Origin: Phlyctochytrium arcticum
Taxonomy: Eukaryota; Chytridiomycota; Chytridiomycetes; Chytridiales; Chytridiaceae
Reading direction: 5' to 3'
Assembly: GCA_025602905.1 (NCBI GenBank)
Contig: JAHLKI010000031.1
Coordinates: 62,001-126,000, forward strand
DNA: 64,000 nucleotides
Below are positions 10,441 to 21,566 of this stretch, one piece after another; position 1 is the stretch's first letter; every line of letters begins with the position of its first letter. The notes under the pieces are model-generated. The model was not told where the DNA came from. It saw only the letters and a program-made list of their open reading frames with translations, and ran no database searches. Made by a program: the position numbers and the translations under genes.

Positions 10441-11409
10441 ATGGTCCATCACCCCGCCCCTGTTGCCATGACTTATGCTCCATTCATGACCGAGTATCGT
10501 CTTGCGTTCAAGGACCCATCCACGACCAAAAAACCCCGCAAGTCGGTGGTCAGCGTTCGACGAAGCCATGAACTTCATGACCGAGCCTGTAAAAAACCGG
10601 CCGCGAAAGACTGGGCGGCGCATCGTCGGTGGTTGAAGGAGATGCATCCGGAGAAGGAGATTCGGCAACAACAGCAATTGCAGCAGCAGCAGTCCCAGCA
10701 ACATACCAAGAAGAATGGAGCAAAGAAATCAGGATCGGCTGGAACTGTGACATTGCCGCCCCTACCGCAGGCCTCACCTCGGGATGATAGCAGGGTATGT
10801 ATACTAAGAATTACAACTCGCGAACCTTGGAATTAATTAGAAATGTGTACAGGTTAAGACCCCACCCAAACACTCCTCCAACAACAACAACACCCACTCA
10901 TCCTCTGATGCCTCCGCACACCATCATGACGGGTCTCAATCCAATGACAATGCAGCCCCAGTGTACCACCAATCAGAAAACTACTCAACCGGCCCCGCAA
11001 CGGGTTCAAAAAGTCGTATCTTGGCCGCACCAGGAGCTGCACCCGTTGGTTATGGCGCGGATAAACCTCGCTACGATATCATTACAGGTACGAAAATAAA
11101 TGAATAGAGACTTTCAGAGTTTCTTTCAACCTAACTTGACTTTTGAATAGGTTTCCCTATTCATGGCGAGCCCCACTCTGGATACAAGGAAGGACAGCGC
11201 GCTGTAATCGAAACGTTGGCGCACGTCAATGCTGTTGCAAATGTAAGTGCTAGGAAAATGTTCATGCGGCGGTACCTTTCTCTTATGTCCATATCATCCT
11301 ATAGGCCCGAACTCCTCATTACAACATCATCACCGGGTCAGATGCTTTAGCTCCCATCCGAGCTATTTACCCACAAACGCGGGAAATCGTCGAGATTAGG
11401 AAAATTTGA
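10441..11409 (+). CDS. Four-exon gene, 261-aa protein with two Tyr-[Asp/Asn]-Ile-Ile-Thr-Gly motifs
   Basis: Exons are 10441-10794, 10853-11087, 11151-11242 and 11305-11409, all with GT-AG borders and matching phases, ending at TGA 11407-11409. The start is the first ATG; an upstream open stretch begins at TTG and is not used. The N-terminal half is basic, with KKPRKS, a Trp/Arg segment DWAAHRRWLKEMHPEKE and a Gln run of about 12. A Ser/Asn/His linker follows. The C-terminus holds two similar motifs, PRYDIITGF and PHYNIITGSD, about 40 residues apart, the first before an Ile-His-Gly-Glu-Pro-His segment. I do not recognise the family. The short Tyr-rich repeats resemble those of small axonemal or microtubule-inner proteins, which is a guess from pattern only. 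Confidence 0.65.
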
Positions 11410-11996
11410 TCTTCAAAGGCAATGCAAAAGATTGTTGGGTAGAGATGCATGTAGTACTTTGGGTTCTGGGTTGTGATGGTTTTCTCTTATAAAGTAAGTA
11501 AATGGTTTTGTTAATTTGGTGCCGTCCTATCATAAAACATCAACTCATCTTGATGACAAAAATGTAACACTCGCGTTGCAAAGTTATAGTCGCTTGGAGA
11601 TATTTCGCATCTATGTCTAGTAGGTTTGGGCCCAGAGGTTCACAAATTAGAGGCACAAGGGGTTGCATTATTATAGTGGGAAGCCTGTAGGTGTATCATC
11701 TATATTCTAAAGCTCTAAGTGATTATGATCATTCATTGGCTGAGTCATCTATCTAGCTGATGATGAGGGAGCCGAATCGACCGGCGAAGGCGGCAGGGCG
11801 TCAATAGATGACGCGGTGGGCAAGAGCGATTGGAGATGATCGCGCTTGGTACGTTTAAAGGATGCATTTGGCGGATCTGCGGCAGTAGTTGAAGGAGATA
11901 AAGAGGAGGAGTCGTTATCGGACTGAGTTGAGTGGGTGCGGGGGTTGGGACGCCTTGATGATGTTGCTGAGGACGGTGGGGGTGGGGGAAGAGCAC
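11410..11996. other. Convergent intergenic region with an alternative 3' frame of the RIM101-like gene
   Basis: Separates the 3' ends of the 4-exon gene and the RIM101-like gene. On the - strand an open Ser/Pro-rich frame (12045-11749) with NASFKRTKRDHLQSLLP overlaps the end of the RIM101-like frame. It may be an alternative or shifted C-terminus of that protein. Confidence 0.35.
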
Positions 11997-13919
11997 CTAG
12001 GTGGGAGGGTGGAATGTTGGCGCTTGGATACTGGGAGGCTGCCATTGGCCAGAGAGGGAAGCTTGATGCAATGCAGGCAGAATAATACTATTGGCAGCGT
12101 CTTCGGAGGAAGGATTTTGAAACGAGGGATGTGGAGGAAAGCCATGGCCATGGGAATAAGACTGGTTTGGATAGAGATATGTCGGGGATGGAATGGGATC
12201 AGCTGATCCACTAACCATCAGCGACGTGAAGGAAGTTGGGTGATCCCCTGCATTTTGTGGGGCATTAGGGTGGTGCTGTGGCCAGCCAGTGCTGGAGGAT
12301 GAGGGTCGCGCCTGCTGCTGCGAATCGGCAAGTATATCCGCAGATAGTCTTGACGGGGTATAAGTCGCGCGTTGGAGAGTTTGTTGTGCGTACGGCTGCT
12401 GAGTGAATTGCTGCGCGGATGTAGGTGTAGAATGCTGCTGCTGCATGACATGATGATGGTGAAGTTGAGATTGCTGTAGATGCTGCTCTGATTGTGTCTG
12501 CTGTGGAGAGTGATATTGAGCGGGGTAAAAGTCCGGACCTGGTCTTGAAGAAGAAGATGCTTGATGGGGTTGTTGGTGTTGCTGAATGGGCGAGTAGCAT
12601 GTGGATGGAGACGAGGCTGGGGTCAATGGAGTATAAAGACCACTTGGTTGCCGCTGATGCCCCCCGGTGTATGGCGCCGCACTCATCTGAGAGTATCCAG
12701 CCGCGGTATTCATGCTGTGCACTGAAACATGCGGGATCGTTAACGCGTCTGGTTGATTTGCAGGTCGAACCCGTTGCTGCATGGCATGACTTGATGCCGA
12801 AGACGTGGCCTGCTGCTGGGCATCCTGCAACACGCCGTACCGCCTTGCCCCACTGGGATCAACTGCCGCCATATTCATCGCTTGGTGCTGGGGTGGCGCC
12901 ATGCCAGTATGCTGCTGGATAATATGGGTGGGGTAAAATCCGGCTGGTGCCATACCCAGCATCTCCTGGCCGGACTGACTCTGTGAATTTTGTGTCCAAG
13001 GATAGTACGAATTTTGTGCCATGGGGGAATAAGGAGCGGGAGAATAAGAGCCTATGACTGATGTGTTTTGAGACAAGGAGCCGTCGATGTTGAGGGTGCC
13101 CGGGAAGGGCATGCCGGGTACTCGCATACGCATATCATACGGGTGGGGTGAGTCTACTCCAGACGGGTGCAGGGAGGGAGCGAGATGTTGGGGGTGTTGC
13201 TGATGATGTTGTTCTTGCAATAGCTGATGGTGAGATTGATGGAAAGAAGGGTCATGGGGGTGATGGGGATGCTGTTCGGCTAGATGATGTTCAGCTGCCA
13301 AGCGTGGGCTTACTTGCGGGATGTTTACACTTTGGTATGGTAGGGGTAACTCCGACGATGCAGAGGTGGGTGATGGTGTCGAAGCTTCACTCTTACCGCC
13401 CGCTGCCTTGCGCTTGCGTGGTTTGGGTTTAGATGCCAGTTCCTGTAAAGATCGAGTTAGATTTGCCGAGGAGCATTGCGCAAAGCAAGTAGACCCATAC
13501 CTCTGGAGTTTGGTGTTTGACTTCGTGCCTCTTGACATCTTGGCGGTTCCGCAGACGTGTAGAACATAACTAAAAGTAAAATCAAATTAACAAATTTAAT
13601 TTAGAGGGAAAACCACATCATAAATATGCTTACTGCGCATTGGATGGGTCTCAGTGCTGTACTAAAATGCGTCACGACATGGTCAGCAAAGTTTGCCCCG
13701 GTTTCTCAGCGGCTGTCCGCAAACGGGCCGGCCCAAATGAGGGTGCCATGCGCAGACTTGTTTACCATCTTGAGCGTGCAACCGATTCAGATGCTCAAAA
13801 CAACTGTCTTCGGTCAAAAACGACGAGGTGCAGCCCGACCAGAGGCATTTGACCGGCAAGAGAGATGTCGACGCGGACGAATCTGATGGAGAGCCTGGGG
13901 GGCGGGACGTGTCTGACAT
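11997..13919 (-). CDS. RIM101/PacC-like C2H2 zinc-finger transcription factor with an apparent 1-base frameshift
   Basis: Likely the pH-response regulator type of the fungal Rim101/PacC family. Exons are 13919-13634, 13569-13501 and 13442-11997. The introns are 13633-13570 (GTAAGC...TTTTAG) and 13500-13443 (GTATGG...TACAG). Finger 1 is CLWSGC...FEHLNRLH. Finger 2 is CAW...VCGQPLRNRG...DHVVTH. Finger 3, CALCSTRLRNRQDVKRHEVKH, forms only when intron 1 is removed. A long Gln/His/Pro-rich tail follows, as is common in fungal activators. Within finger 2 the frame breaks: ...LRNRG is followed by a stop, while NFADHVVTH lies one base away. Dropping one A of the AAA at 13694-13692 restores frame and makes every downstream phase fit. 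This is a sequencing error, a real null allele, or (less likely) a 57-nt intron removing part of finger 2. Confidence 0.7.
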
Positions 13920-16900
13920 TGGCGAAGATGGTCAGCGCCGGTGGGAGTTGCGAGGGACGGGTGCGGGAGTGTTGCACTTGGAGGGCGAGCAGATAGCGTA
14001 TGATGCTCTTCAATTCGAGTGGTTGTGCGCAAGCGTGGGAGTGAATGCGACGGCGTTACCGGTAAGCCTTTGTGCCCCCGGAAGGTAAGCTTCGACTTGA
14101 CTCCACAGTAAAACAAGAGGATCTTGCCACCGGGTTTCTCAAGGTCGCTGACTTGCCAAGTGTTCGATCGGACGCGAAGGGTGATACTATCGGGCCCTCC
14201 AAGCTTTTGAAATCGGCAATGTGCAAGATCTAAAACTTTCGAAAAGTGCCGACGACTTGCACCAAAGCCAGATGCGATAGATGATGATGGCGGGAATTAA
14301 ACCTTGAAGATTCCAAACAACACGAGCCGATACAATCGAAGGGCGTTCGGGGCACTTGCAGAGCGATATAAACAAGAGACAAAACGTGGCTCCGAACAAA
14401 GTTGATGAACGATTATAGAAAAAATCGCAACCAGTTGGCGTCGACGAGATGACCACTCCTTGACTGGGGTAAAAATGGAGGTGGTAACAAGGGGACAGCC
14501 CAGGGTGGGACAAGTGCGAGCTCTTAAAGTATGCTGATGATGAATAGAACCGAGAGCATTTGGGATGCCAAGGGAGATGCCGAATAAAAAACCTCAAAGA
14601 AAATAAAAAAGGATCTTTGACTGCACCAAGCATCAACAAAACTTTCCTCAGCACTTTTTCCGTTTCCTTGCAGCTTTCGCCCCCCTTCATTCATTCATTT
14701 CAGCGGGCGTGCAAATGAAGGAATCGCAAGCAAAAAGAAGCCGGAGCCCAAAGCCATTTCGTTCCAGCAAAAGTTGGGGTCATTTGCGCGCAAAGGAGAC
14801 GTTGAATGCTTGAACACATCCCAGTCCGATTGGGCAGCTGTGGGGGCGCTGGCGCTATGGATCTGCAAACTGTTGATTTGCCGGTTGGGAAACGAGTCGA
14901 GGATCGAAGGCTGAAGTACGGGGGTACAACCTGTAACAGGGTGCACAATAGATTTGGGGTCCTACCGAACCTAGCGTGACGACAAGTCCCATAGGTCGGA
15001 TGCGGAACGGTAAATGTTGGTGGATGGAGGGCGGCACCGGCGTTGCACACGCAAACGACCCATTGCTGAGAAGTTTGAAATCCCTGCAACACGGTAACGC
15101 GGGTGAGCCAAATCCCACCGAGGCTCTCCCAGCGTCGAGCCCCGGCGTTCACAGGCACGTTTGTCCGTGATGCATCTCATCCCGACGTTATCGCGTCCAG
15201 ATATTCATGAGTGGGGGCATACCATTGGGAACCGAAGAAGCTGCTACATCGAGGCTGACATTGTATCACATCCATAACATGTGAAACATTTTGACGCTCG
15301 ACCGCATCAATCAAGGCTTCGAATGATGAGCAAGACCCGGAATTTGGTTAAAACTCCCCTCTGATATGATATCTTTGACGTCCTGCCACATACTACGACT
15401 GCCAAACCAGGGCCGGCATTTAAAATTTACCTTCATTGGCTGGTGCACCTTTAACAAAATTAAGCATATTCTTCACGCGCAAAAGAGAGAGAAAAGTTCA
15501 GAAAACGGTAGAGTATGGACACTACCCAAGGGACACACAGCAATTGGTAAATGAAATGAGATCATATAGATCAGGCTAGGACTCCAACCCTCCAACCCGA
15601 ACGTTTTCTTGCCATTGTGGCTCCAAGACCGGATGTTAAAAAAAAGGCTTTTGGGGAGTTTCAATGTTTGGAAAATAGCGTCAACTTGCGGGAAATGTGG
15701 AGATGCGGTTTACACATTTGAAAGTTTTTCAGCGTATATCATGTCGTTGCGCCTTTGGTAGATAGTCATCGCCGCATAGGGCGGTCGCGGAGCAAGTTCA
15801 CCGATGTCGAAGATGGGATATCCGAATCCCGGCCCAAAAAGTCATTTGACATATCATATCACAGTAAAATTGGTAAAAGCCATTTGGTATAAAGTAAATT
15901 ATCGGTTGAACTCCCGAGAGAGATGAACGCCCACTTCCCCATGAGCTTGCTTCAGCCCCCTTCAGATGCAAGTCTAGTACATAATAGCGATTGTCCAGGC
16001 TCCCGCGGATATCGCCCACGGCGGCGACCAAAGGTCCGAATACCGGAGCAGAACGTGATGTTGGATCTCCTCAAAATTCAAAATGGGAATGGAAAGGCTC
16101 ACCACCAAAAAAGTTGTTAAAAGAAAATGTGTGGTGTTCCAGCTGAGCCGCTCTCCAAGCTGTCGCCGGAGCTTTCGCGCCATCTGAGCCGCCCCGCCCG
16201 CCCGCCGCGCAAAAGTTTGGCATAGTCCTTTCCGGACCTTTTTTTTCGTCCCAGAGTCAGCTAATTTCTTGGACGGGCTCGGAATTGCACGTCCTTGATA
16301 CATACACATGAAGACAAGGGAATCCCCCGCAGCCCATCAGGATTTCTCATCCTTTATATATCACATGAACCAGTCCGCCGGACTGAATTGCGAATTTGCG
16401 ATGCGGTATAAATGCTGCCCGCGAGTACAAGAGAGTATCAAGACATCTGGGCGTAAATGTATGATAAAACTGTACGCTATGAAATGGCTGGAGAGCGGGA
16501 GATGTGTGATTTCGGCGTTTCATTTTACAACCCATCGCAGCATCGTGTTTTCCCAAGTCAGCTCTCATTATCGAGCTGCTTTTCGACAGATAGGATATCC
16601 CGTGCATATGTCAACGGCCCTTTACACCTCATATCATTGGCCGCATCTGGGAACATAAACCAAAATCTCTGATCATTATTAGAAGTACTCTCGGGAAAAT
16701 AATGATCATAGATTATTCAACAAACTGATTGTGGTATTAGAGACGTAGGTCGGGGCTTTTAGCATGGACTTTCCGCATTCCACTTCCAGCGAAATAACAA
16801 ACTTTTGAATTATGGAATATACGAGATGAGAACCTAAAATTTCTTATGATTGCCAACACATCACGACGTGGGGGGGCCATGGCAAGGAAAACAAATCTTT

Positions 16901-17860
16901 TGTTCCGTTCCAGGGTGTCACTCTGTGTGCAAATGTCTTGATAAGATCGAGACCACCCAGAACGGAATTTATGCGATTTGAGCAACATTTATCGTGCAGC
17001 GGATTCGTGCTCGAGTATAACAGACGGAATCCAAGAGAGCCTCCCCATAAAGGAGAACACAGGACCCTTTTCTACGATTCTATCGATGACAACAATATGC
17101 GCCTAGATACAAAAACTCTAACTTGAATGTTGCGAGGTTGATACCGCGTTATGAACAACGTATTGTGAGTGTCTCGTGGGTGTGTCTCTGGGTGTGTCCA
17201 AGGTGTTCCTTTGTTTAGGTGACATTCGGTGTCTTGATGATGTCAATATGTCAAGGAGAGAACCGTATTCCTGCTTACACTGAACACTCGATTACTCCAT
17301 CACTCAACAAGACTCTGGTATTCCGCCCCTTCAACACGATAGGATGGCCCTCGGATCGCAGACTCGCAGTTACTGATGAAACAGATTGTATCATTGTATC
17401 GTAGTACCCTACCAGTAACGTCTGTATCCAGGCTATTTCGCCAGCGGGGTTTGCACGCCGAACGCACAAGCAAAGGTCATAACCAAGAGGGTTCTCTTTT
17501 CCGGCGGCCGCTGATTGGCTGGCTGCCAAGATTAGCACTAGCAGGATTAGCACCATGGGAAAAGTCCCCCAAAGTAAAAGTCAACAGTTCAAAAGTAGCA
17601 TCTCCAATATACAACAAGTGCAGTTTATGACTTCAAAAAATCTCAGTCGAGAGCGCACGGATCGCTTCAAGTCAACTCAAAATGGTAGAACTGCACCTAC
17701 GACAACCACTAAACTAAGGAGGGGGGTCTAAAGCAGATACCCAGTGGAGCAAAATCCACCCGGGCAATCAATACCCACTGACTCTTTGCTACAAGACCCG
17801 TTGGCTAGGTAGACTATAGTATTGTATATACTCAGTGAAATGAATTATCGTGAATCTTGG
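13920..17860. other. Four-kilobase gene-poor region
   Basis: No conserved domain, long spliced frame, tRNA or rRNA seen on either strand. The part next to 13.9 kb is probably promoter and 5' leader of the RIM101-like gene; a 167-codon frame at 14690-14187 (-) is Phe/Ser-rich, has no domain and is probably non-coding. A TATA-like tttatatat lies near 16,355. Confidence 0.5.
16670..16708. repeat. 11-bp perfect inverted repeat (hairpin)
   Basis: tgatcattatt at 16670-16680 pairs with aataatgatca at 16698-16708 around a 17-nt loop. It is AT-rich with no downstream T-run, and it lies in the gene-poor stretch. Confidence 0.5.
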
Positions 17861-17913
17861 CTCAATTGTCTCCCGCTTCATCCGCTTGTTGACATAATTT
17901 TGCTCGGAAATCT

Positions 17914-18719
17914 TTATTGATCACCAACGTTACGTTCCGTGGCTTCACTAAATATCGGGTTTTCACCAGCCGAGTAAACTTCAAGGTCCAAATGTGCCGG
18001 CTTCTGCCACAAAATGGCTTCAATCTGTTGCCGCCGGATGCGCTGATTGTACTCGAGATATAACTGGTCCAATCTTGGAGCATGTCCCATGATGTACGAA
18101 ATTCCTTCACAAGTAATACCCGTTTTGGAGATGGAAAATTCTTGCAACTTTGGACAAGAGTTGATAACGGCACGAATGGCCGTGTCTTGAAAATGAAGGT
18201 TCTCGCCGACACTCAGCTTCCGCAGGTGCTTTAGAAAAGATGCTGCTTTGAGCCAGCCGCTTTCCGAGATTTGTGGGGTATGATATACAATCAAGAAGTC
18301 GAGCTGAGTGCAATTTTCGGCCAGCTGCACCAGATCTTGGTCATTCATAGTCGAGCAATCCATTACTTCAAGAAATGTGCTGTCAATGAGTTAGCTAAGA
18401 GGGCATACTTGTACAGGATGAATGTCACTTTACAGTTTGGGCAGCAGTTTGCTATTACTTGGAAAACATTCGAGTCGCAGTCCGGTCGATAGTTGCGTAG
18501 TCCAAGGCCATCTACGAATTGACCGAGTTTCGAGTTGGACGCTAAACTCGTCCTCACACACCATGCCACTTTCCAGAGATGGGGCTGGGCTACCTGCTTC
18601 CATGTTCGAGATACCAAGCATAGGGCTGCTAGTGTCCTGGTATCTCTCTGATTCAGGGCGTTGTAGTCCTCGAAAATCTGCGCAACGATGTCGTAGGGGA
18701 CATCCGTTCGAGAGGGCAT
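17914..18719 (-). CDS. F-box/LRR protein, intact right-arm copy (2 exons)
   Basis: Probable substrate receptor of an SCF ubiquitin ligase. Exons are 18719-18415 and 18379-17914, about 256 aa. The intron is very short (35 nt, GTACAAG...GACAG) but keeps frame and matches the intron position of the decayed paralogue at 5.2 kb. The N-terminus is F-box-like (VPYDIVAQIF...LAALCLVSRTWKQVAQPHLW). Leucine-rich repeats follow: DQDLVQLAENCTQLDFL, HFQDTAIRAVINSCPKLQEF, SISKTGITCEGI and a final IEAILWQKPAHLDLEVY. The start was set at 18719 because the paralogue begins at the equivalent position; an open extension to 18794 lacks an ATG. The frame has no stops. Confidence 0.7.
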
Positions 18720-19141
18720 CCTATGGTTGTCGAGCTGCGGCAGAAGTTCAGGTGCAAGTGTTGAATCGCAAATAATGCGCCTTCCATTAGACACCCGGTC
18801 TAGACACTTACTAAAAAAAAAGAAAAAGACATCGAGACACCCACATCCTACGACAAGTGTATCACATTTTGTGAGGGTCTAACGAAAGAGCTGAACACAG
18901 GGTTGAGTAGCCTGATTTCTGTAGTCATAATCAATTAAAAAATAGCATTTATGAATGAGGAGGGGAAAGGTTCCTACGACAAGTTACAACGCTGCACCTC
19001 CCGAAATTGGGGCGGCAGACAATTTCACGTCGACCAAAGATCAAATTATCCGTCGTGTATATCGGGTATACATTCCGAACATCATCTCCCAGCTGCGTAA
19101 AGTCCACTTTTGAAAAACACTTTCAAAGTTTGGTGTTTTGT

Positions 19142-19219
19142 CTGTTAACTTGAACCCCTTGAAACTGTAAAACTTTGGATCTGTTAACTTGAACCCCTTA
19201 AAACTGTAAAACTTCGGAT
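19142..19219 (+). repeat. 39-bp tandem duplication upstream of Ser-rich gene B
   Basis: ctgttaacttgaacccctt...aaacttggat-type unit occurs at 19142-19180 and 19181-19219 with only a few differences. The left arm has one diverged copy (near 4,915-4,945), so the doubling happened after the arms separated, or one copy was lost there. Confidence 0.75.
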
Positions 19220-19413
19220 TGCGAGCGGGGGTTTTTGGCAGTCTCTTGTTCAGTTACCCCGCTTTGTTATCTGAAATGGTACAGAATGCACTTTGGTCAT
19301 AGATGTCAAACCTTGTTTAAGATTCGGTTGTCAAGATTTGCTTTACCGACCCGTAAAGTAAGGATCACCTTTTTGACATCGCTGTGGGAATTTTGACGCG
19401 TCGCTCGCAACCG

Positions 19414-19420
19414 TATATAA
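19414..19420 (+). promoter_or_regulatory. TATA box of Ser-rich gene B
   Basis: tatataa 50 nt before the ATG at 19470, inside a block shared with copy A. Confidence 0.6.
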
Positions 19421-19469
19421 CCTCCCGCTTGGTACTCCCCACCACCACCAACCAAAACACTTACACACC

Positions 19470-20084
19470 ATGTCTCAATCTTGCTCATCACGACGCACAA
19501 GCATATCTCTTACACTGGCATCCATCAAAGAACACCACCAAGATGGGAGTGTGGCACCACCCCCCAGTCACGCAACCGAGGTTCTAAACTTGTATTTATC
19601 CTTGGACGAGGAAGAGGGCCATGACAAAGAGATGGAATTCCGAGGGCGTCAGCCGGTTCGAAACTCTAAACCACCCCACCGCAAACTTAAAAAATGTCCA
19701 CCTGCCGTCCCGTTATCCATCAGCATTCCCACTACCCACCAAACCCCATCAACTGCAGCATCCATGTCCCGCCCACTCAGTCAATCCCGTAAAAACTCCA
19801 TCCAAGCATCCATCCTCGACGTTTTTGCCAGTCTCTACACTTCAGCCCGGCAAAAACCCTCCTCAGAAGAATTTGGCGTAGACTGGGAGTCGTTTTCCTC
19901 ATTCTCGATGCCGGCATTGACTGACTCTGATCTCTGCCATTGGGAAGAATTCGACTCGGATATGGATATTGAGTTTCCCCCAGAACGGAGAATGTCTGTT
20001 TCGCTTCCGGTCCCGCTACGCTCTTATCAGCACTGCCCAACTTACCATTTGTACTCGCCTGAGATTTCTACAATCATGGCTTGA
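19470..20084 (+). CDS. Ser-rich 204-aa protein of unknown function, copy B
   Basis: Uninterrupted 204-codon paralogue of 3996-4610, in the opposite orientation. Same layout: MSQSCSSRRTSIS start, acidic LDEEEGHDKE run, SRKNSIQASILDVFASLY block, WESFSSFSMPALTDSD and FDSDMDIEFPPERR. Differences are scattered substitutions, with compensating length changes (copy A ends IMAG, this one IMA). The start lies 50 nt after a TATA element conserved between copies. No known domain. The most conserved stretch runs from about residue 95 to 190 and is the likely functional part. Confidence 0.75.
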   Translation: MSQSCSSRRTSISLTLASIKEHHQDGSVAPPPSHATEVLNLYLSLDEEEGHDKEMEFRGRQPVRNSKPPHRKLKKCPPAVPLSISIPTTHQTPSTAASMSRPLSQSRKNSIQASILDVFASLYTSARQKPSSEEFGVDWESFSSFSMPALTDSDLCHWEEFDSDMDIEFPPERRMSVSLPVPLRSYQHCPTYHLYSPEISTIMA

Positions 20085-20478
20085 TGAACGCTCTTTTTCT
20101 TGATCATGCCCATTCTTCAAGGAATGTGTCTATTTTCTTCTATACATCGTTTTTTATCTATGGATTGTGTATTTTTATTATACCTACAAATACTACTAGT
20201 TTGTCTACTTAGAATATGTTACCGTACTTTCGCCCAGTGCCGTCAGTACCGTTTTGTCTCTGCCCCCAGACCAATTCTGAGTTAATTGTCACGAACTACT
20301 CGGATGGTCTCTCCGTTTAGCTACCCGCACTCGGCGAAACGAATTCAGATCCAACCATGGCACAGTATTATTTTTCTTAGTTTTTCACCACCTTATCACA
20401 TTTATACGGGAATCTCTGTTGCCTGTAAAGGGCGTAACCGAAGCCCCTTCCTTGAGGTTTTACTGAACTATCGCGGGA

Positions 20479-20706
20479 TCATCTCTCATAGGAACACGTT
20501 CCAAATCTTTTTGAAAAGTAAACGGACCTGTGGTCGTGGTTGTTGTCGCGAAGTAATAGCTCCTCCACATGTCGAGCATGTAGCTCGACGTACGATGCCC
20601 CTTCGTGAGTGATACTTGTTCGACTAATGGACATGTATCGCAAGTTCCGGCAAGAGTCTACCAGAGCACGGACGGAGTCGTCTCCTAAACCTCGCATTTT
20701 GTTCAC
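20479..20706 (-). pseudogene. LRR remnant at the outer end of the right arm
   Basis: The - strand frame reads MRGLGDDSVRALVDSC, NLRYMSISRTSITHEGASY and a VEELLLRDNN segment, paralogous to the LRR remnant at 3.37 kb and to the repeats of the F-box gene at 17.9 kb. It lacks an F-box and is not joined to a longer frame. Confidence 0.6.
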
Positions 20707-20847
20707 CCGACACTCGAAATTTTAAATTTACAGACTCGTCCTACTCCCAAATTTGGACGGACTGACATATCACCTTTTAGAAAAAAGAGTTGGCAGATTG
20801 TTGGGCCCTGAGACTTGAGTTTGTTGTCGTGCAGATCATTTCCAGAA

Positions 20848-21560
20848 TGTCACGGACCCACAGCGTACTTTTTTCCAGCCTGCCCACCGCTCATCATACA
20901 ACCTTTCACTGCTTGACTTCCCCCCAACGGGTCGCCTCGTCAATCAAATTCACCGACCGTCGATTCATTGCGCTGCAATACGAAGGATGGACCCATGCTG
21001 AAGTGGAGATGGATGTAGTTGACATGATTCTGGGAAGTTCGGACTACTGGTTGGCCAATTTACATCACGGGTTGGGCTTGTTACTAACAGATTGTAAATA
21101 TGAGGAGTGTCTGCATCATTTGCTTGCTTTTACTTCTTTCTGTGTGTTATGAATCCGGTCAATGGGATGACCATTCGAGATCTTAATGCATTACGTAAAC
21201 ACACGTACTAGTAAAACTCCGGTAGGGAGGATACAGGTTGAGAACTTTACCGGAGAACTGAATAGACAATCAGATCCGACGAACCAAAAAGGATAAGCAC
21301 AGCATAAGCTACCTATCATACAGTGATCTCCACTGGCATCATTACAACACTGTGAATACATACCGACTATGATGCCATCGTACAATTCAGGTCCTACTGC
21401 GCGCACCTGCGGAGGAGGACGGTCCCCACGGTTCTTGAACAAGAGCCACCGCGGGCGCAAAGTAACCCCATGGCCGGTACTGTTTTCTCGTGATGTACTA
21501 CATCCAGTACTACGCCGGATGTTACTTCTAACCAAACCGCACCAAGCTTAACATGGGCCC
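20848..21560 (+). pseudogene. Ankyrin-module downstream sequence, copy 1
   Basis: A 101-codon + strand frame (20848-21152) starts with MSRTHSVLFSS and includes VEMDVVDMILGSSDYW, which looks like part of an F-box helix. The following bases 'ggttgggct..gt..ctaacagattgt.aatatgag' recur at about 50,103-50,137. A weaker relative lies near 29,400-29,480 (VDMIL followed by a stop). In the 29-kb and 50-kb copies this block sits beyond the 3' end of ankyrin-type coding sequence. The copies share a common origin; the coding status of any of them is doubtful. Confidence 0.4.
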
Positions 21561-21566
21561 GTAAAA

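Larger units (their letters stand above)
17960..20706 (-). repeat. Right arm of the large inverted duplication
   Basis: Mirror image of 3,385-6,035: F-box/LRR gene (-), shared spacer, Ser-rich gene (+), LRR remnant (-). About 11.9 kb of single-copy DNA with the Ras GEF, the 4-exon gene and the RIM101-like gene lies between the arms. Confidence 0.8.

Noticed and set aside
14187..14690. 167-codon - strand frame upstream of the RIM101-like gene
   Set aside because: Low-complexity Phe/Ser composition, no domain, and positioned where the 5' leader and promoter of RIM101 should be.
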